The notes under the pieces were generated by a model. It was not told where the DNA came from, did not search any database, and saw nothing but the letters and a program-made list of their open reading frames with translations. From Comamonadaceae bacterium (GTDB taxonomy: Bacteria; Pseudomonadota; Gammaproteobacteria; Burkholderiales; Burkholderiaceae_C), in assembly GCA_021299875.1 (NCBI GenBank), contig JAJTEW010000010.1, positions 1 through 64,000 on the forward strand: a stretch of DNA of 64,000 bases. The letters are read 5' to 3'. Shown piece by piece: positions 1-8,612 of the stretch. Every line of letters starts with the position of its first letter. Within the stretch, counting starts at the first letter, position 1. The position numbers were made by a program, and so were the translations under genes.

Positions 1-215
1 CGGGCTTGCTGCAATACATCGTGAGCTTTCGCAACCACAACGAGTTTCATGAGCAATGCGTGGAACGCATCTTCATGGACATCTGGACGCGCTGCAAACC
101 CACCACCCTGACGGTGTACGCCCGCTACACCCGGCGCGGCGGGCTGGACATCAACCCCTGGCGTACCAGTGCACCGGGCAAGTTGCCGCCCAATGTGCGC
201 ACGGCGCGGCAATAA
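1..215 (+). CDS. queF: NADPH-dependent 7-cyano-7-deazaguanine reductase (QueF), C-terminal end only
   Basis: Only the last 70 or so codons are in the window; the gene begins upstream and stops at TAA 213-215. QueF reduces preQ0 to preQ1 in queuosine synthesis in the cytoplasm. The frame shows the family's C-terminal signature: [18 protein letters not shown], then [16 protein letters not shown]. The QueF family is known to share these blocks, with the histidine and glutamate residues lining the substrate pocket. The ending is intact, with a short extra tail after the RGGLDINP block. The next gene converges on it from the other strand. Identification is confident, but nothing can be said about the missing N-terminal part. 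Confidence 0.93.
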   Translation, partial: GLLQYIVSFRNHNEFHEQCVERIFMDIWTRCKPTTLTVYARYTRRGGLDINPWRTSAPGKLPPNVRTARQ

Positions 216-439
216 AACAGGTCGCTGGGCGTTCTCTTTTTACGCCGCAAATCCTTCCTGCAGCGTGGTCAGCGCGGCCGTCTACGTCTTGGCGGACACG
301 GCGTCCAGCCGCTTGACTAATCGTTCTTTGTCAACCTCCGAAGCTGATCCAACACAATTAAGCCCTTGGTTCCAGCATGGGTGACAGGCATCAGTTCTGA
401 AGTTTTGCTCAATTTGTCTTTTGACGCATTTGAGGCGGC

Positions 440-1269
440 TCAGCGGCCCACCCCTTCGAGCACATTCACCGTGTTCCCCCCCCCCCACCTCGGCCACGGC
501 GTAACCCCCTTCAAAGGTCAGCACCGTGGGCAGCCCGAGTTGAGCGATGGCGCGGCCCACTTGCAGGTAATCGGCCGAGCGCAGTTTAAAACCCGAGATC
601 GGGTCACCCTCAAACGTGTCCAGCCCCAGCGGCACCACCAGCGCTTGTGGTGCAAAGTCGCTCACCGCTTGCAAGGCGGTTTGCAGCGCAACTCACCAAA
701 CCTCAAACCCTGTGCCGCGTGGCAGCGGCAAGTTCAGGTTGAAGCCTTCTCCCGCCGCATGGCCGCGCTCGTCGGCATGGCCCAAAAAGAAGGGGTATTC
801 GGTGCGCGGGTCGCCGTGGATGGAGGCGGTGAACACATCGCTGCGCTCGTAAAAACAAGTTTGCGTGCCGTTGCCATGGTGGTAGTCCACATCCAGGACG
901 GCTATGCGCGCCAGCCCACCGTCGCGCAAAGTTGAGCGGCGGCACATCGGTGCGAAAGCCGTACCTGGCGGCCAGCGGCCAAACCGAGGGCAGGGCGTCC
1001 ACCGACGCATTGGCCGGGTCCAGTGCGACCCAGTCGCTCTAGGCGCGGGCCAAAAAGTCCAGATAGTCGGCGCTGTGCACTGGGTGCAAAGCGTCATCTA
1101 AGGGCAAGTTGGTTGCAGGCACATGCAAACTGCCCACAGGCCGCCGCGCCAGTTCGTCCAACACATGTTGCAAGCGCTCCGGCACTTCATGGCAATCGAC
1201 CATGCGGCCGCGAAACATTTCTTGGCGGCCTGCGTGTTGGGCGTGGTGCGTGTTGTGGAAGATTTTCAT
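440..1269 (-). pseudogene. histone deacetylase / acetylpolyamine amidohydrolase-like gene, decayed
   Basis: Reading leftward from ATG 1269, the start (MKIFHNTHHAQHAGRQEMF) and later blocks (VLDVDYHHGNGTQ, PLGLDTFEGDP, TFEGGYAVAEVG) are those of the zinc-dependent class II HDAC-like family. The gene is broken in several ways. An in-frame TAG follows FLARA near 1040. Around 930-945 the frame jumps and roughly 75-90 residues are missing, including the block that carries the RPPGHH catalytic histidines. An in-frame TGA follows GTGFEVW at 693-695. A run of 11 G then shifts the frame; with 10 G the reading would continue as NTVNVLEGVGR and stop at 440-442. It lies 9 bases after the crotonase gene on the same strand, so it was probably the last gene of that operon. 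No active deacetylase can be made. Confidence 0.88.
476..486. repeat. homopolymer run of 11 C (11 G in the sense of the decayed HDAC-like gene)
   Basis: Eleven consecutive C on the plus strand fall in the C-terminal part of the HDAC-like pseudogene. The run length sets the reading frame: ten would restore the natural ending, eleven breaks it. It could be slippage during decay, a phase-variable tract in the past, or a sequencing error. Confidence 0.9.
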
Positions 1270-1278
1270 TTCAAAGCA

Positions 1279-2127
1279 TCAACCAAACTCTCGAAACCCT
1301 TTGAGCGGGGGCAGCGGCGCAAACTTGGCCTCGCGTTTTTGTTGCAGGGCGCTGATGGCTTCGCGCACATTCGCGTTGCTCCAGATGGCGCCTTGCAGCC
1401 AGCCCATGTGGCGCAGGCTGTCTTCGGTGCTGTGGTCGCGGGCGTAGTGCAGCACTTGCTTGGTGCCCCAAATGGCCACGGGCGGTTTGCTGGCGATCTC
1501 TTTGGCCGCTTGCAGGGCGGCAGCCACGGTGGCTTCGTGGGTGGGCAGCACCTCGTTCACCAGTCCGTGGGTCAGCGCTTGGTCGGCGCCCAGGCGCCTG
1601 CCGGTGTAAGCCAGTTCTTTGACCAGCGCCATGGGCAGCAGCTTGGGCAGGCGCTGCAGCGTGCCCACGTCGGCCACCATGCCGATGTTGATTTCTTGGA
1701 TGCAGAAGAACGCATCGGCCGAGGCGTAGCGCATGCAGCAGGCGGTGACCATGTCCACCGCGCCGCCAATGCAGCCGCCCTGGATGGCCGCGATGACCGG
1801 GATGCGCAGTTCTTCGAGCAGGGTGAAGGTGTGCTGCATGTCGGTCAGCAGGTCGTACACGGCTGAGCGGCCTTCGGCGCTGCTGTCGTCCATTTGGATG
1901 GCGCTGCCAAAGGTCTGCAGGTCCATGCCCGCGCTGAAGTGTTTGCCCGTGCTCGAGATCACCAGCGCACGGGCGGTGCCCGCTTTGTGGATGTCTGTCA
2001 GCACCTCGTGCAGCTCGCGCCAAAAAGTGGGGTGCATGGTGTTCATCGCCTCGGGGCGGTTCAGCACCAAGTGGGCGATGTGATTTTCAGTCGAGAGGGA
2101 AAAGCAGCTGAGTTTGTCCATGGTCAT
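1279..2127 (-). CDS. crotonase-family enzyme, delta(3,5)-delta(2,4)-dienoyl-CoA isomerase-like
   Basis: 282 residues of the enoyl-CoA hydratase/isomerase superfamily. The N-terminal half has LVLNRPEAMNTMHPTFW and the oxyanion-hole segment GKHFSAGMDL; the core has AIQGGCIGGAVDMVTACC followed by CIQEINIGMVADVGTLQRL. Dienoyl-CoA isomerases (ECH1 type) use three acidic residues in this stretch, and all three appear to be present (the D of GAVDM, the E of IQEIN, the D of VADVG). This favours that activity over plain hydratase. The role would be beta-oxidation of unsaturated fatty acids with odd-positioned double bonds. The start (ATG 2127, or ATG 2121) lies inside the 3' end of dinB, a 41-base overlap, and has no clear Shine-Dalgarno, so translation is probably coupled. 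The decayed HDAC-like gene follows after 9 bases. Confidence 0.82.
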   Translation of the reverse strand: MTMDKLSCFSLSTENHIAHLVLNRPEAMNTMHPTFWRELHEVLTDIHKAGTARALVISSTGKHFSAGMDLQTFGSAIQMDDSSAEGRSAVYDLLTDMQHTFTLLEELRIPVIAAIQGGCIGGAVDMVTACCMRYASADAFFCIQEINIGMVADVGTLQRLPKLLPMALVKELAYTGRRLGADQALTHGLVNEVLPTHEATVAAALQAAKEIASKPPVAIWGTKQVLHYARDHSTEDSLRHMGWLQGAIWSNANVREAISALQQKREAKFAPLPPLKGFREFG

Positions 2128-3361
2128 TCACTTGAGGAGGGTCTTGATCGGGTGGTTCACTGTAAGCGGCGATGGGGGGCTGGGCTGTCCCGGCTTTGAC
2201 CAAGGAGCCCACCCGCACACCCAGCAGCCTTATGCGGCGTGACAGGTCCACGCGTTTGAGGCACTGGCCTGCGATTTGCCGGATTTGTTTGGCATCGGCG
2301 GTGTATTCGGCCAGGGTCTGGTCACGCGTCACGGCCTGGAAGTTGTCGTAGCGCAGTTTGATGCCGATGGTTTTGCCTTCGTAGCCTTTGCGATGCAGAT
2401 CGGTCGCCACCTGCTGGCACAGCCGGGTGAAGACGGCCCCGAGTTCTTCGCGGTCGCGCACGGCGTGCAGGTCGCGCTCAAAGGTGGTTTCACGGCTCAT
2501 GCTGACGGGTTCGCTCTCGGTTTCTACCGGGCGGTCGTCGCGTCCCCATGACGCCTCGTGCAGCCAGGCGCCGTAGCTTTTGCCAAAGTTTTCCACCAGC
2601 CAGTGCTGTTCGCGTGCGGCCAGGTCGCCGATGGTGTGGATGCCAAAGCCCTTGAGCTTTTCATCGGCCTTGGGGCCCACGCCGTTGATCTTGCGGCAGG
2701 CCAGCGGCCAGATCAGGGTTTGCAGGTCAGCCTCGTGCACGACCGAGATACCGTTGGGTTTGTGGAACTCGCTGGCCATTTTGGCGATGAGTTTGTTGGG
2801 CGCGACGCCCACCGAGCAGGTCAGGCCTGTGGCCTCAAAAATGCTTTTTTGGATCAAGCGCGCCAGCACGCGTCCGCCTTCGCGCTGGCCGCCGGGCACG
2901 TCGGTGAAGTCGATGTACACCTCGTCCACGCCACGGTCTTGCATGACGGGGGCGATGTCGGTGATGATGCTTTTGAAGGTGCGCGAGAAATGTCGATAGC
3001 GGTCAAAGTCAACAGGCAACAGAATGGCTTGCGGGCAGAGCTTGGCGGCCTTCATCAGGCCCATGGCCGAGCCGATGCCGAACTGCCGCGCCGCATAGGT
3101 GGCGGTGGTGATCACGCCGCGCCCGGTGTAGCCCTCGATGCACGGAAAAAAATCGACGGGAATGCGTTCCAACCGCTCGACAAAGCTGTCTTCGGTCCAC
3201 TCGCCATCGGGGTAGGCCGCTTGCAGCTTGCCCAGCAGGTCGTCTTCTTTGCGCCTGCCGCCTCCAATGACCACCGGCAAGCCCTTGAGCTGCGGGTAGC
3301 GCAGCAACTCGCAGGACGCGTAAAACGCGTCCATGTCGAGGTGGGCAATGCGCCGTGGCAA
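2087..3361 (-). CDS. dinB: DNA polymerase IV (Y-family translesion polymerase)
   Basis: About 424 residues. The catalytic palm motif RIAHLDMDAFYASCELL opens the protein, the second acidic motif appears as GVDEVYIDFTDV, and the thumb/HhH region (INGVGPKADEKLKGFGI) and little-finger domain follow. The tail TQLLFPLD looks like a beta-clamp-binding peptide. The start is taken as TTG 3361, five bases after the lldD stop, with GAAGG ten bases upstream; an in-frame start at 3436 would lie deep inside lldD. An insert of about 40 residues (rich in acidic and aromatic residues) separates VVIGGG from ITTATYAARQFG compared with E. coli DinB, and the usual SIDE motif reads GVDE. Both may be lineage features. 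The end overlaps the crotonase gene. Confidence 0.9.
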   Translation of the reverse strand: MPRRIAHLDMDAFYASCELLRYPQLKGLPVVIGGGRRKEDDLLGKLQAAYPDGEWTEDSFVERLERIPVDFFPCIEGYTGRGVITTATYAARQFGIGSAMGLMKAAKLCPQAILLPVDFDRYRHFSRTFKSIITDIAPVMQDRGVDEVYIDFTDVPGGQREGGRVLARLIQKSIFEATGLTCSVGVAPNKLIAKMASEFHKPNGISVVHEADLQTLIWPLACRKINGVGPKADEKLKGFGIHTIGDLAAREQHWLVENFGKSYGAWLHEASWGRDDRPVETESEPVSMSRETTFERDLHAVRDREELGAVFTRLCQQVATDLHRKGYEGKTIGIKLRYDNFQAVTRDQTLAEYTADAKQIRQIAGQCLKRVDLSRRIRLLGVRVGSLVKAGTAQPPIAAYSEPPDQDPPQVNDHGQTQLLFPLD

Positions 3362-3366
3362 AGCGG

Positions 3367-4521
3367 TCAGGCCTTCGGATAGGTGCCCGGCAACAAGATG
3401 TTGGTGTTGACATTCTGGATGTCGGTATGGCCGCAAAAGGCCATGGTGATGTCCAGCTCTTTGTGGATGATTTGCAGGGCCTTGGTCACGCCTGCTTCAC
3501 CCATGGCGCCCAGGCCGTAGGCCATGGCGCGGCCGATCATGGTGCCTTTGGCGCCCAGCGCCCAGGCCTTGAGCACGTCTTGGCCGCTGCGGATGCCGCC
3601 GTCCATCCAGACTTCGATCTGGTCGCCTACAGCCGCCACTATTGATGGCAGGGCTTCGATGCTGCTGGGCGCGCCGTCGAGTTGGCGGCCGCCGTGGTTG
3701 CTGACCACAATCGCGTCAGCGCCGCTGGCCACGGCCAACTTGGCGTCTTCCACGTCCATGATGCCCTTGAGGATCAACTTGCCGCCCCATTGTTTTTTGA
3801 CCCAGGCGATGTCTTCCCAATTCAGGGTTGGGTCAAACTGCTCGTTGGTCCACGAGGCGAGTGACTTCATGTTGCTCACCGCCTTGACGTGGCCGACCAA
3901 GTTGCCAAAGGTGTGGCGGCGGGTAGCAGCCATGCCTAAGCACCAGCGCGGCTTGGTCATCAGGTTGATGATGTTGGCCAAAGTGGGGCGGGGTGGCGCG
4001 GTCAGGCCGTTTTTGAGGTCTTTGTGGCGCTGGCCGATGACTTGCAAATCGAGTGTGAGCACCATGGCGCTGACGTTGGCGGCCTTGCAGCGGTCAATCA
4101 TGCGGGCCATGGCCTCGCGGTCGCGCATCATGTACAGCTGGAACCAAAAGGGCGCTTGGGTGTGGGCCGCGATGTCTTCAATCGAGCAGATGCTCATGGT
4201 GGACAGCGTGAAGGGGATGCCGAACTTTTTGGCGGCCATGGCGGCGTGCATTTCGCCATCGGCATGTTGCATGCCGGTCAGCCCCACAGGGGCGATGCAC
4301 ACGGGCATTTTGGTGTCGATGCCCACCATCTGGGTGGCGGTGCTGCGGTTCTCCATGTTGACCGCCACGCGCTGGCGCAGTTTGATCTTTTGAAAGTCGT
4401 CTTCGTTGGCGCGGTAGGTGCCCTCGGTCCAGGAGCCGCTGTCGGCGTAGTCATAAAACATGCGCGGCACGCGCTTTTCGGCCAAAACGCGCAGGTCTTC
4501 AATGGTGGTGATCACGGGCAT
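3367..4521 (-). CDS. lldD: FMN-dependent alpha-hydroxy-acid oxidising enzyme (L-lactate dehydrogenase LldD type)
   Basis: 384 residues of the FMN-dependent (S)-2-hydroxyacid dehydrogenase family. Visible family blocks are PRMFYDYADSGSWTE at the N-terminus, APVGLTGM, PFTLSTMS, FWFQLY, and the FMN/catalytic segment IVVSNHGGRQLDGAPSS, whose His is the active-site base and whose Arg binds the carboxylate. DGGIRSGQDVLKA and GRAMAYG complete the phosphate-binding site. Start ATG 4521 is preferred over ATG 4545 because GGAGAC sits just upstream. The enzyme oxidises a 2-hydroxyacid to the 2-oxoacid and passes electrons to quinone or oxygen. It lies 118 bases downstream of udh in the uronate run, so a hydroxyacid other than lactate is possible; specificity cannot be read from sequence. 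Confidence 0.85.
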   Translation of the reverse strand: MPVITTIEDLRVLAEKRVPRMFYDYADSGSWTEGTYRANEDDFQKIKLRQRVAVNMENRSTATQMVGIDTKMPVCIAPVGLTGMQHADGEMHAAMAAKKFGIPFTLSTMSICSIEDIAAHTQAPFWFQLYMMRDREAMARMIDRCKAANVSAMVLTLDLQVIGQRHKDLKNGLTAPPRPTLANIINLMTKPRWCLGMAATRRHTFGNLVGHVKAVSNMKSLASWTNEQFDPTLNWEDIAWVKKQWGGKLILKGIMDVEDAKLAVASGADAIVVSNHGGRQLDGAPSSIEALPSIVAAVGDQIEVWMDGGIRSGQDVLKAWALGAKGTMIGRAMAYGLGAMGEAGVTKALQIIHKELDITMAFCGHTDIQNVNTNILLPGTYPKA

Positions 4522-4639
4522 GGGTTGTCTCCGGCAGTGGGGCAAGCGATTTTAGAAAGTCGCCCATGGTAGCCGCAGGCCTTGCCGGGCGCTGTGAAAC
4601 TTGGGACAGCCCGTTTGAAATTTCTTGTGGGCCGTGAAT

Positions 4640-5461
4640 TCAGCCGTGGGGCGTTGCCTTGACGAATGCGCCGCCTTGGTAAATGGCGGCCGGGTCTTGC
4701 TTGTCGATGGTTTGTTGACGGGCTTCAACGGTCGGGCGGAACACGTCGGACGAATCCAGCGGGCGGTAACCGATGTGTTTGGCGTGCGTGTTGTCCCACC
4801 AGGTGGTCTGGTTGTCCGACATGCCGTAGATGATGCTGTGGCCCACGATGGGGGCGGTGAGCGCGGCCACCACCAGGCGCTCCAGGTCGTCAAAGCTCAG
4901 CCAGGTGGCCAGCATGCGGCGGTCTTTGGGTTCGGCAAACGAAGAGCCGATGCGCAGGCTCACGGTCTCGATGCCCCAGCGGTCCCAGTAAAGTTGGGCC
5001 AGGTCTTCGCCAAATGCTTTGGACAGGCCATAAAAGCCGTCGGGCTTGGGTGGCATGCGGGTGTTGACGACCTCGTCTTGCCGGTAAAAACCGGTCACAT
5101 GGTTGGAACTGGCGAACACGATGCGCTTGACCCCTTTCAGGCGAACGGCCTCGTACAGGTTGACCATGCCCACGATGTTGCCGGCCAAAATCGGGTCCCA
5201 AGGCTGTTCGGTCGAGACGCCGCCCATGTGCACCACGGCGCTCACGCCGTCGAGCAAGGCCATCATCTGGTCTTTGTCTTCCAGGGAGGCGAGTTGGACT
5301 TCCTCTCCGGCCGTTGCAGGGGCCAAATCGCGGCGGTGGCTCACGCGCAGGACATCGCAATAGGCTTTCAGGCGAGGACGCAACACTTGCCCCAAGTTGC
5401 CGCCAGCGCCCGTGAGCAACAAGCGGGGAAATTGGATGGCGGAGGCGGGGGTGGTCAGCAT
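4640..5461 (-). CDS. udh: NAD-dependent uronate dehydrogenase
   Basis: 273 residues of the extended short-chain dehydrogenase family. LLLTGAGGNLGQVLRP forms the NAD-binding glycine motif. The catalytic Ser-Tyr-Lys is found in ASSNHVTGFYRQDE and FYGLSKAFGEDLAQLYW. IGSSFAEPKDRRMLATWLS and YGMSDNQTTWWDN closely resemble bacterial uronate dehydrogenases. Udh oxidises D-glucuronate or D-galacturonate at C1 to the aldarolactone, the first step of the oxidative uronate pathway. The start ATG 5461 has AGGACA nine bases upstream and lies 14 bases after garL, indicating co-transcription with gudD-garR-garL. Confidence 0.9.
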   Translation of the reverse strand: MLTTPASAIQFPRLLLTGAGGNLGQVLRPRLKAYCDVLRVSHRRDLAPATAGEEVQLASLEDKDQMMALLDGVSAVVHMGGVSTEQPWDPILAGNIVGMVNLYEAVRLKGVKRIVFASSNHVTGFYRQDEVVNTRMPPKPDGFYGLSKAFGEDLAQLYWDRWGIETVSLRIGSSFAEPKDRRMLATWLSFDDLERLVVAALTAPIVGHSIIYGMSDNQTTWWDNTHAKHIGYRPLDSSDVFRPTVEARQQTIDKQDPAAIYQGGAFVKATPHG

Positions 5462-5475
5462 GTCTTGTGTCCTGT

Positions 5476-6240
5476 TCAGGATTTGAAACGGCCAGCCAAA
5501 GCGGTAGCGCTGTCGCGCAGCACGTTTTGGTCGGCACCCACGGCCACAAACAGGCAGCCTTGGTCCACATAGTGTTTGGCCAGGGCTTCGTCGCCGGTCA
5601 AGATGCCCGCAGCTTTGCCGCAGGCCTTGATGCGGGCAATCGATTCGTCAATGACTTTCAGAACATCCGGGTGTTTCGGGTTGCCCAGGTGTCCAAGCGC
5701 TGCCGACAAGTCGCCGGGGCCGATGAACACGCCGTCTACCCCGTCTACATTGGCAATGGCTTCTATGTTTTGCAGGCCCAAAACGGTTTCGACCTGAAGC
5801 AAAACACAAATCTCGTCGCTGCTTTTCTGAGCATAGCCTTTGACGCGGCCATAGTGGCTGGCGCGTGGCGCACCTGCATAACCGCGTACGCCGTGGGGCG
5901 GGTAACGGGTGTAGGACACGGCCTGCAGGGCTTCTTCCTCGGTCTGGATGTAGGGCACCAACAGGGTTTGCACGCCCACATCGAGCAAGCGCTTGAAGGT
6001 CACCATGTCGTTCCATGGCGGGCGCACGATGGCAGTGGTGGGGCTGCCTTTCATGGCTTGCAATTGCGCCACGATTTCCGTCAAGTCGTTGGGCGAGTGC
6101 TCCATGTCGAGCAACAGCCAGTCAAAGTTGCAATGCGCCAGGATCTCGGTGCTGATGTTGCTGCACAGGTGTGACCACAGGCCGATCTGCTTTTGACCGG
6201 ATTGGATGGCGTGTTTGAAATGGTTGATGGGCATGTCCAT
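5476..6240 (-). CDS. garL: HpcH/HpaI-family aldolase, 5-keto-4-deoxy-D-glucarate aldolase (GarL type)
   Basis: 254 residues, a class II metal-dependent aldolase of the HpaI family. FDWLLLDMEHSPND carries the catalytic His; LLQVETVLG and FIGPGDLSAALGHLG carry the Glu and Asp metal ligands. TRYPPHGVRG is typical of GarL and its relatives. GarL splits 5-keto-4-deoxyglucarate into pyruvate and tartronate semialdehyde. Placement between udh and garR, with gudD in the same run and garD in the divergent operon, supports this substrate over the 4-hydroxy-2-oxoheptanedioate substrate of HpaI. Start ATG 6240 has AGAGAG nine bases upstream; a second in-frame ATG follows two codons later. Confidence 0.85.
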   Translation of the reverse strand: MDMPINHFKHAIQSGQKQIGLWSHLCSNISTEILAHCNFDWLLLDMEHSPNDLTEIVAQLQAMKGSPTTAIVRPPWNDMVTFKRLLDVGVQTLLVPYIQTEEEALQAVSYTRYPPHGVRGYAGAPRASHYGRVKGYAQKSSDEICVLLQVETVLGLQNIEAIANVDGVDGVFIGPGDLSAALGHLGNPKHPDVLKVIDESIARIKACGKAAGILTGDEALAKHYVDQGCLFVAVGADQNVLRDSATALAGRFKS

Positions 6241-6273
6241 GGTGTTTGTCTCTCTTGATGAAGGGCAGGTGGT

Positions 6274-7158
6274 TCAGTTGTCTGCAATTTGGAAATTGGC
6301 AGCGATTTCTAGCGCACGCACGATGCCCGAGTGGTCCCAGCTCGCGCCGCCGTGCGCCACGCAACTGTTCATCAGTTGCTGCGCGTTGGCCGTGTTGGGC
6401 AGGCTCAGGCCCATGGCCTTGGCGCCTTCCAGCGCCAGGTTCAGGTCTTTCTGGTGCAGCTCGATGCGAAACCCCGGGGTGAAGGTGCGCTTGATCATGC
6501 GCTCGCCATGCAACTCCAGAATGCGGCTGGTGGCCAAGCCGCCCATCAGGGCTTGGCGAACTTTGGCAGGGTCGGCACCGGCTTTGGCAGCAAACAGCAA
6601 GGCCTCGCCAACGGCCTCGATGTTGAGGGCCACGATGATCTGGTTGGCCACTTTGCAGGTCTGGCCGCTGCCGTTGTCACCGATCAGGGTGATGTTTTTG
6701 CCCATCAAAGCGAACAGGGGTTGCACTTGGTTGAAAGTCGCCTCGCTGCCACCGACCATGATGGTCAGGCTGGCTGCTTTGGCGCCCACTTCGCCGCCGG
6801 ACACCGGAGCGTCCAGATACTCGCAACCCAGTGCGTTGATCTTGGCTGCGAAGGCCTTGGTGGCGATGGGCGAGATGGAGCTCATGTCCACCACCGTTTT
6901 GCCTGCGCTCAAGCCTTTGGCCACACCCTGATTGCCAAACAGCACGTCTTGCACATGCGGGGTGTCGGGCACCATGGTGAAAATGATGTTGGCTTTTTGT
7001 GCAACTTCGGCCGGGCTGGCGCAGGCTTTAGCGCCCTGTTCGAGCACGGCAGCAGGCACGCCGCTGCGCGAAAAAGCAAAGACTTCGTGGCCGCCCGCGA
7101 GCAGGTGCCCGGCCATGGGCACGCCCATGATGCCCAAGCCGATGAATCCGAGTTTCAT
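6274..7158 (-). CDS. garR: 2-hydroxy-3-oxopropionate (tartronate semialdehyde) reductase
   Basis: 294 residues of the beta-hydroxyacid dehydrogenase family. GFIGLGIMGVPMAGHLL is the Rossmann NAD(P)-binding motif, DAPVSGGEVGAKAASLTIMV the substrate-binding segment, and GQTCKVANQ carries the catalytic Lys and Asn. Length and motifs fit GarR/GlxR, which reduce tartronate semialdehyde to D-glycerate. It follows gudD by 31 bases and precedes garL by 33 bases, so it would consume the aldolase product directly. AAAGGAA just before ATG 7158 is a good ribosome-binding site. No glycerate kinase is seen in the window. Confidence 0.9.
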   Translation of the reverse strand: MKLGFIGLGIMGVPMAGHLLAGGHEVFAFSRSGVPAAVLEQGAKACASPAEVAQKANIIFTMVPDTPHVQDVLFGNQGVAKGLSAGKTVVDMSSISPIATKAFAAKINALGCEYLDAPVSGGEVGAKAASLTIMVGGSEATFNQVQPLFALMGKNITLIGDNGSGQTCKVANQIIVALNIEAVGEALLFAAKAGADPAKVRQALMGGLATSRILELHGERMIKRTFTPGFRIELHQKDLNLALEGAKAMGLSLPNTANAQQLMNSCVAHGGASWDHSGIVRALEIAANFQIADN

Positions 7159-7189
7159 GTTTTTCCTTTGAGTTGAATGGCCCGGGTGC

Positions 7190-8524
7190 TCAGCGCACCA
7201 TGCAAGGCATCTTGTGGTTGAACTTCCAGCCGGGGATCAGGTACTGCATGGCGATGGCATCGTTGCGTGCGCCCAGACCGTGTTGCTGGTAAAGCTGATT
7301 GGCTTTCATCACCGCGTCCATGTCGACCTCGATGCCCAAGCCGGGCTTGGCGGGCACATCCACATAGCCATCCCGGATTTGCAGCGGGTCTTGGGTCAGG
7401 AACTGGCCGTCTTGCCAGATCCAGTGCGTGTCAATGGCCGTGACTTTGCCCGGTGCTGCCGCAGCACATTGGGTGAACATGGCCAGCGAAATGTCAAAGT
7501 GGTTGTTGGAGTGCGAACCCCAGGTCAGGTCGTACATCTGGCAAAGCTGCGCCACACGCACCGAGCCTTGCAGCGTCCAAAAATGCGGGTCGGCCAGCGG
7601 AATGTCGACCGACTGCAGTTGGATGCTGTGGGCCATCTCGCGCCAGTCGGTGGCCACCATGTTGGTGGCGGTGAGCAAGCCCGTGGCACGGCGGAATTCA
7701 GCCATGACCTCGCGGCCCGAGAACACGCCTTCTGAACCGCAAGGGTCTTCGGCATAAGCCATGGTGCTGCGGTGGTCGCGCAAGAGGCGAACGGCGTCTT
7801 TGAGCAGCCAGCCGCCGTTGGGGTCGAGCGTGATGCGGGCCTTCGGAAAGCGCTCGTGCAGCGCCACCACCGCCTCGACCTCTTCTTCGCCGCGCAGCAC
7901 GCCGCCCTTGAGTTTGAAGTCCTGAAAGCCATAGCGGGCCTGCGCGGCTTCCGCCAAGCGCACCACGGCTTCGGCGGTCATGGCTTTTTCGTGGCGCAGA
8001 CGCAGCCAGTCGTCGGCCTGGTTGGGCTCACTGCGGTAGGCCAGGTCGGTCTGTTGGCGGTCACCCACATAGAACAGATAGCCCAGCATTTGCACGCGGC
8101 TGCGTTGTTGCCCATCGCCCAAAAGTGCGCAAACCGGCACGTTCAGGTGTTGGCCCAACAAATCCAGCAAAGCCGATTCGACCGCGGTGACGGCATGGAT
8201 GGTGGTGCGCAGGTCAAAGGTCTGGTTGCCCCGGCCGCCGCTGTCGCGGTCGGCAAACTGCTGACGCATGGTGTTGAGCACGCTGTTGTAATTGCCAATG
8301 GCTTGCCCTTCGATCAGGGGGCGGGCGTCTTCGAGGGTTTGGCGGATTTTTTCGCCACCGGGCACTTCGCCCAGGCCTGTGTGGCCCGATGAGTCGGTCA
8401 GGATGACGATGTTGCGGGTGAAAAAAGGACCGTGCGCGCCGCTGAGGTTCATCAGCATGCCGTCGTGGCCCGCCACGGGGATCACCTGCATGCGGGTGAT
8501 GTTGGGGGTGTGTTGGGGTGTCAT
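7190..8524 (-). CDS. gudD: glucarate dehydratase
   Basis: 444 residues, almost exactly the length of E. coli GudD and collinear with it, from [18 protein letters not shown] to [18 protein letters not shown]. It is an enolase-superfamily enzyme: the KxK acid/base pair is in FKLKGG, the metal ligands in [17 protein letters not shown] and [10 protein letters not shown], and the catalytic His in GSHSNNHFD. It dehydrates D-glucarate to 5-keto-4-deoxyglucarate, the GarL substrate. ATG 8524 is chosen because a regulator-like site lies at 8551-8561; an upstream in-frame ATG at 8551 would put that site in the coding region. It is the first gene of the leftward operon, 88 bases after the GntR gene. Confidence 0.95.
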   Translation of the reverse strand: MTPQHTPNITRMQVIPVAGHDGMLMNLSGAHGPFFTRNIVILTDSSGHTGLGEVPGGEKIRQTLEDARPLIEGQAIGNYNSVLNTMRQQFADRDSGGRGNQTFDLRTTIHAVTAVESALLDLLGQHLNVPVCALLGDGQQRSRVQMLGYLFYVGDRQQTDLAYRSEPNQADDWLRLRHEKAMTAEAVVRLAEAAQARYGFQDFKLKGGVLRGEEEVEAVVALHERFPKARITLDPNGGWLLKDAVRLLRDHRSTMAYAEDPCGSEGVFSGREVMAEFRRATGLLTATNMVATDWREMAHSIQLQSVDIPLADPHFWTLQGSVRVAQLCQMYDLTWGSHSNNHFDISLAMFTQCAAAAPGKVTAIDTHWIWQDGQFLTQDPLQIRDGYVDVPAKPGLGIEVDMDAVMKANQLYQQHGLGARNDAIAMQYLIPGWKFNHKMPCMVR

Positions 8525-8550
8525 GGTGTTGGGCTTCAAGTCAATAGACA

Positions 8551-8561
8551 TCGTACAACAT
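8551..8561. promoter_or_regulatory. candidate GntR/FadR-family operator upstream of gudD
   Basis: TCGTACAACAT matches ten of eleven positions of the FadR-subfamily consensus TNGTNNNACNA. It lies between gudD and the regulator gene and resembles the better site at 9397-9407 (shared core GTAC). It could be the operator for the leftward operon. Confidence 0.45.
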
Positions 8562-8612
8562 GCCGGTGCATTCTCCATTGGGGAAAACGTGGGTGCTTTG
8601 CGGCTCGCGGAT

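Noticed and set aside
3362-3436. Upstream extension of DinB from 3436
   Set aside because: It would overlap the 3' end of lldD by about 70 bases and adds residues not found in the family; the TTG at 3361 is a better start.
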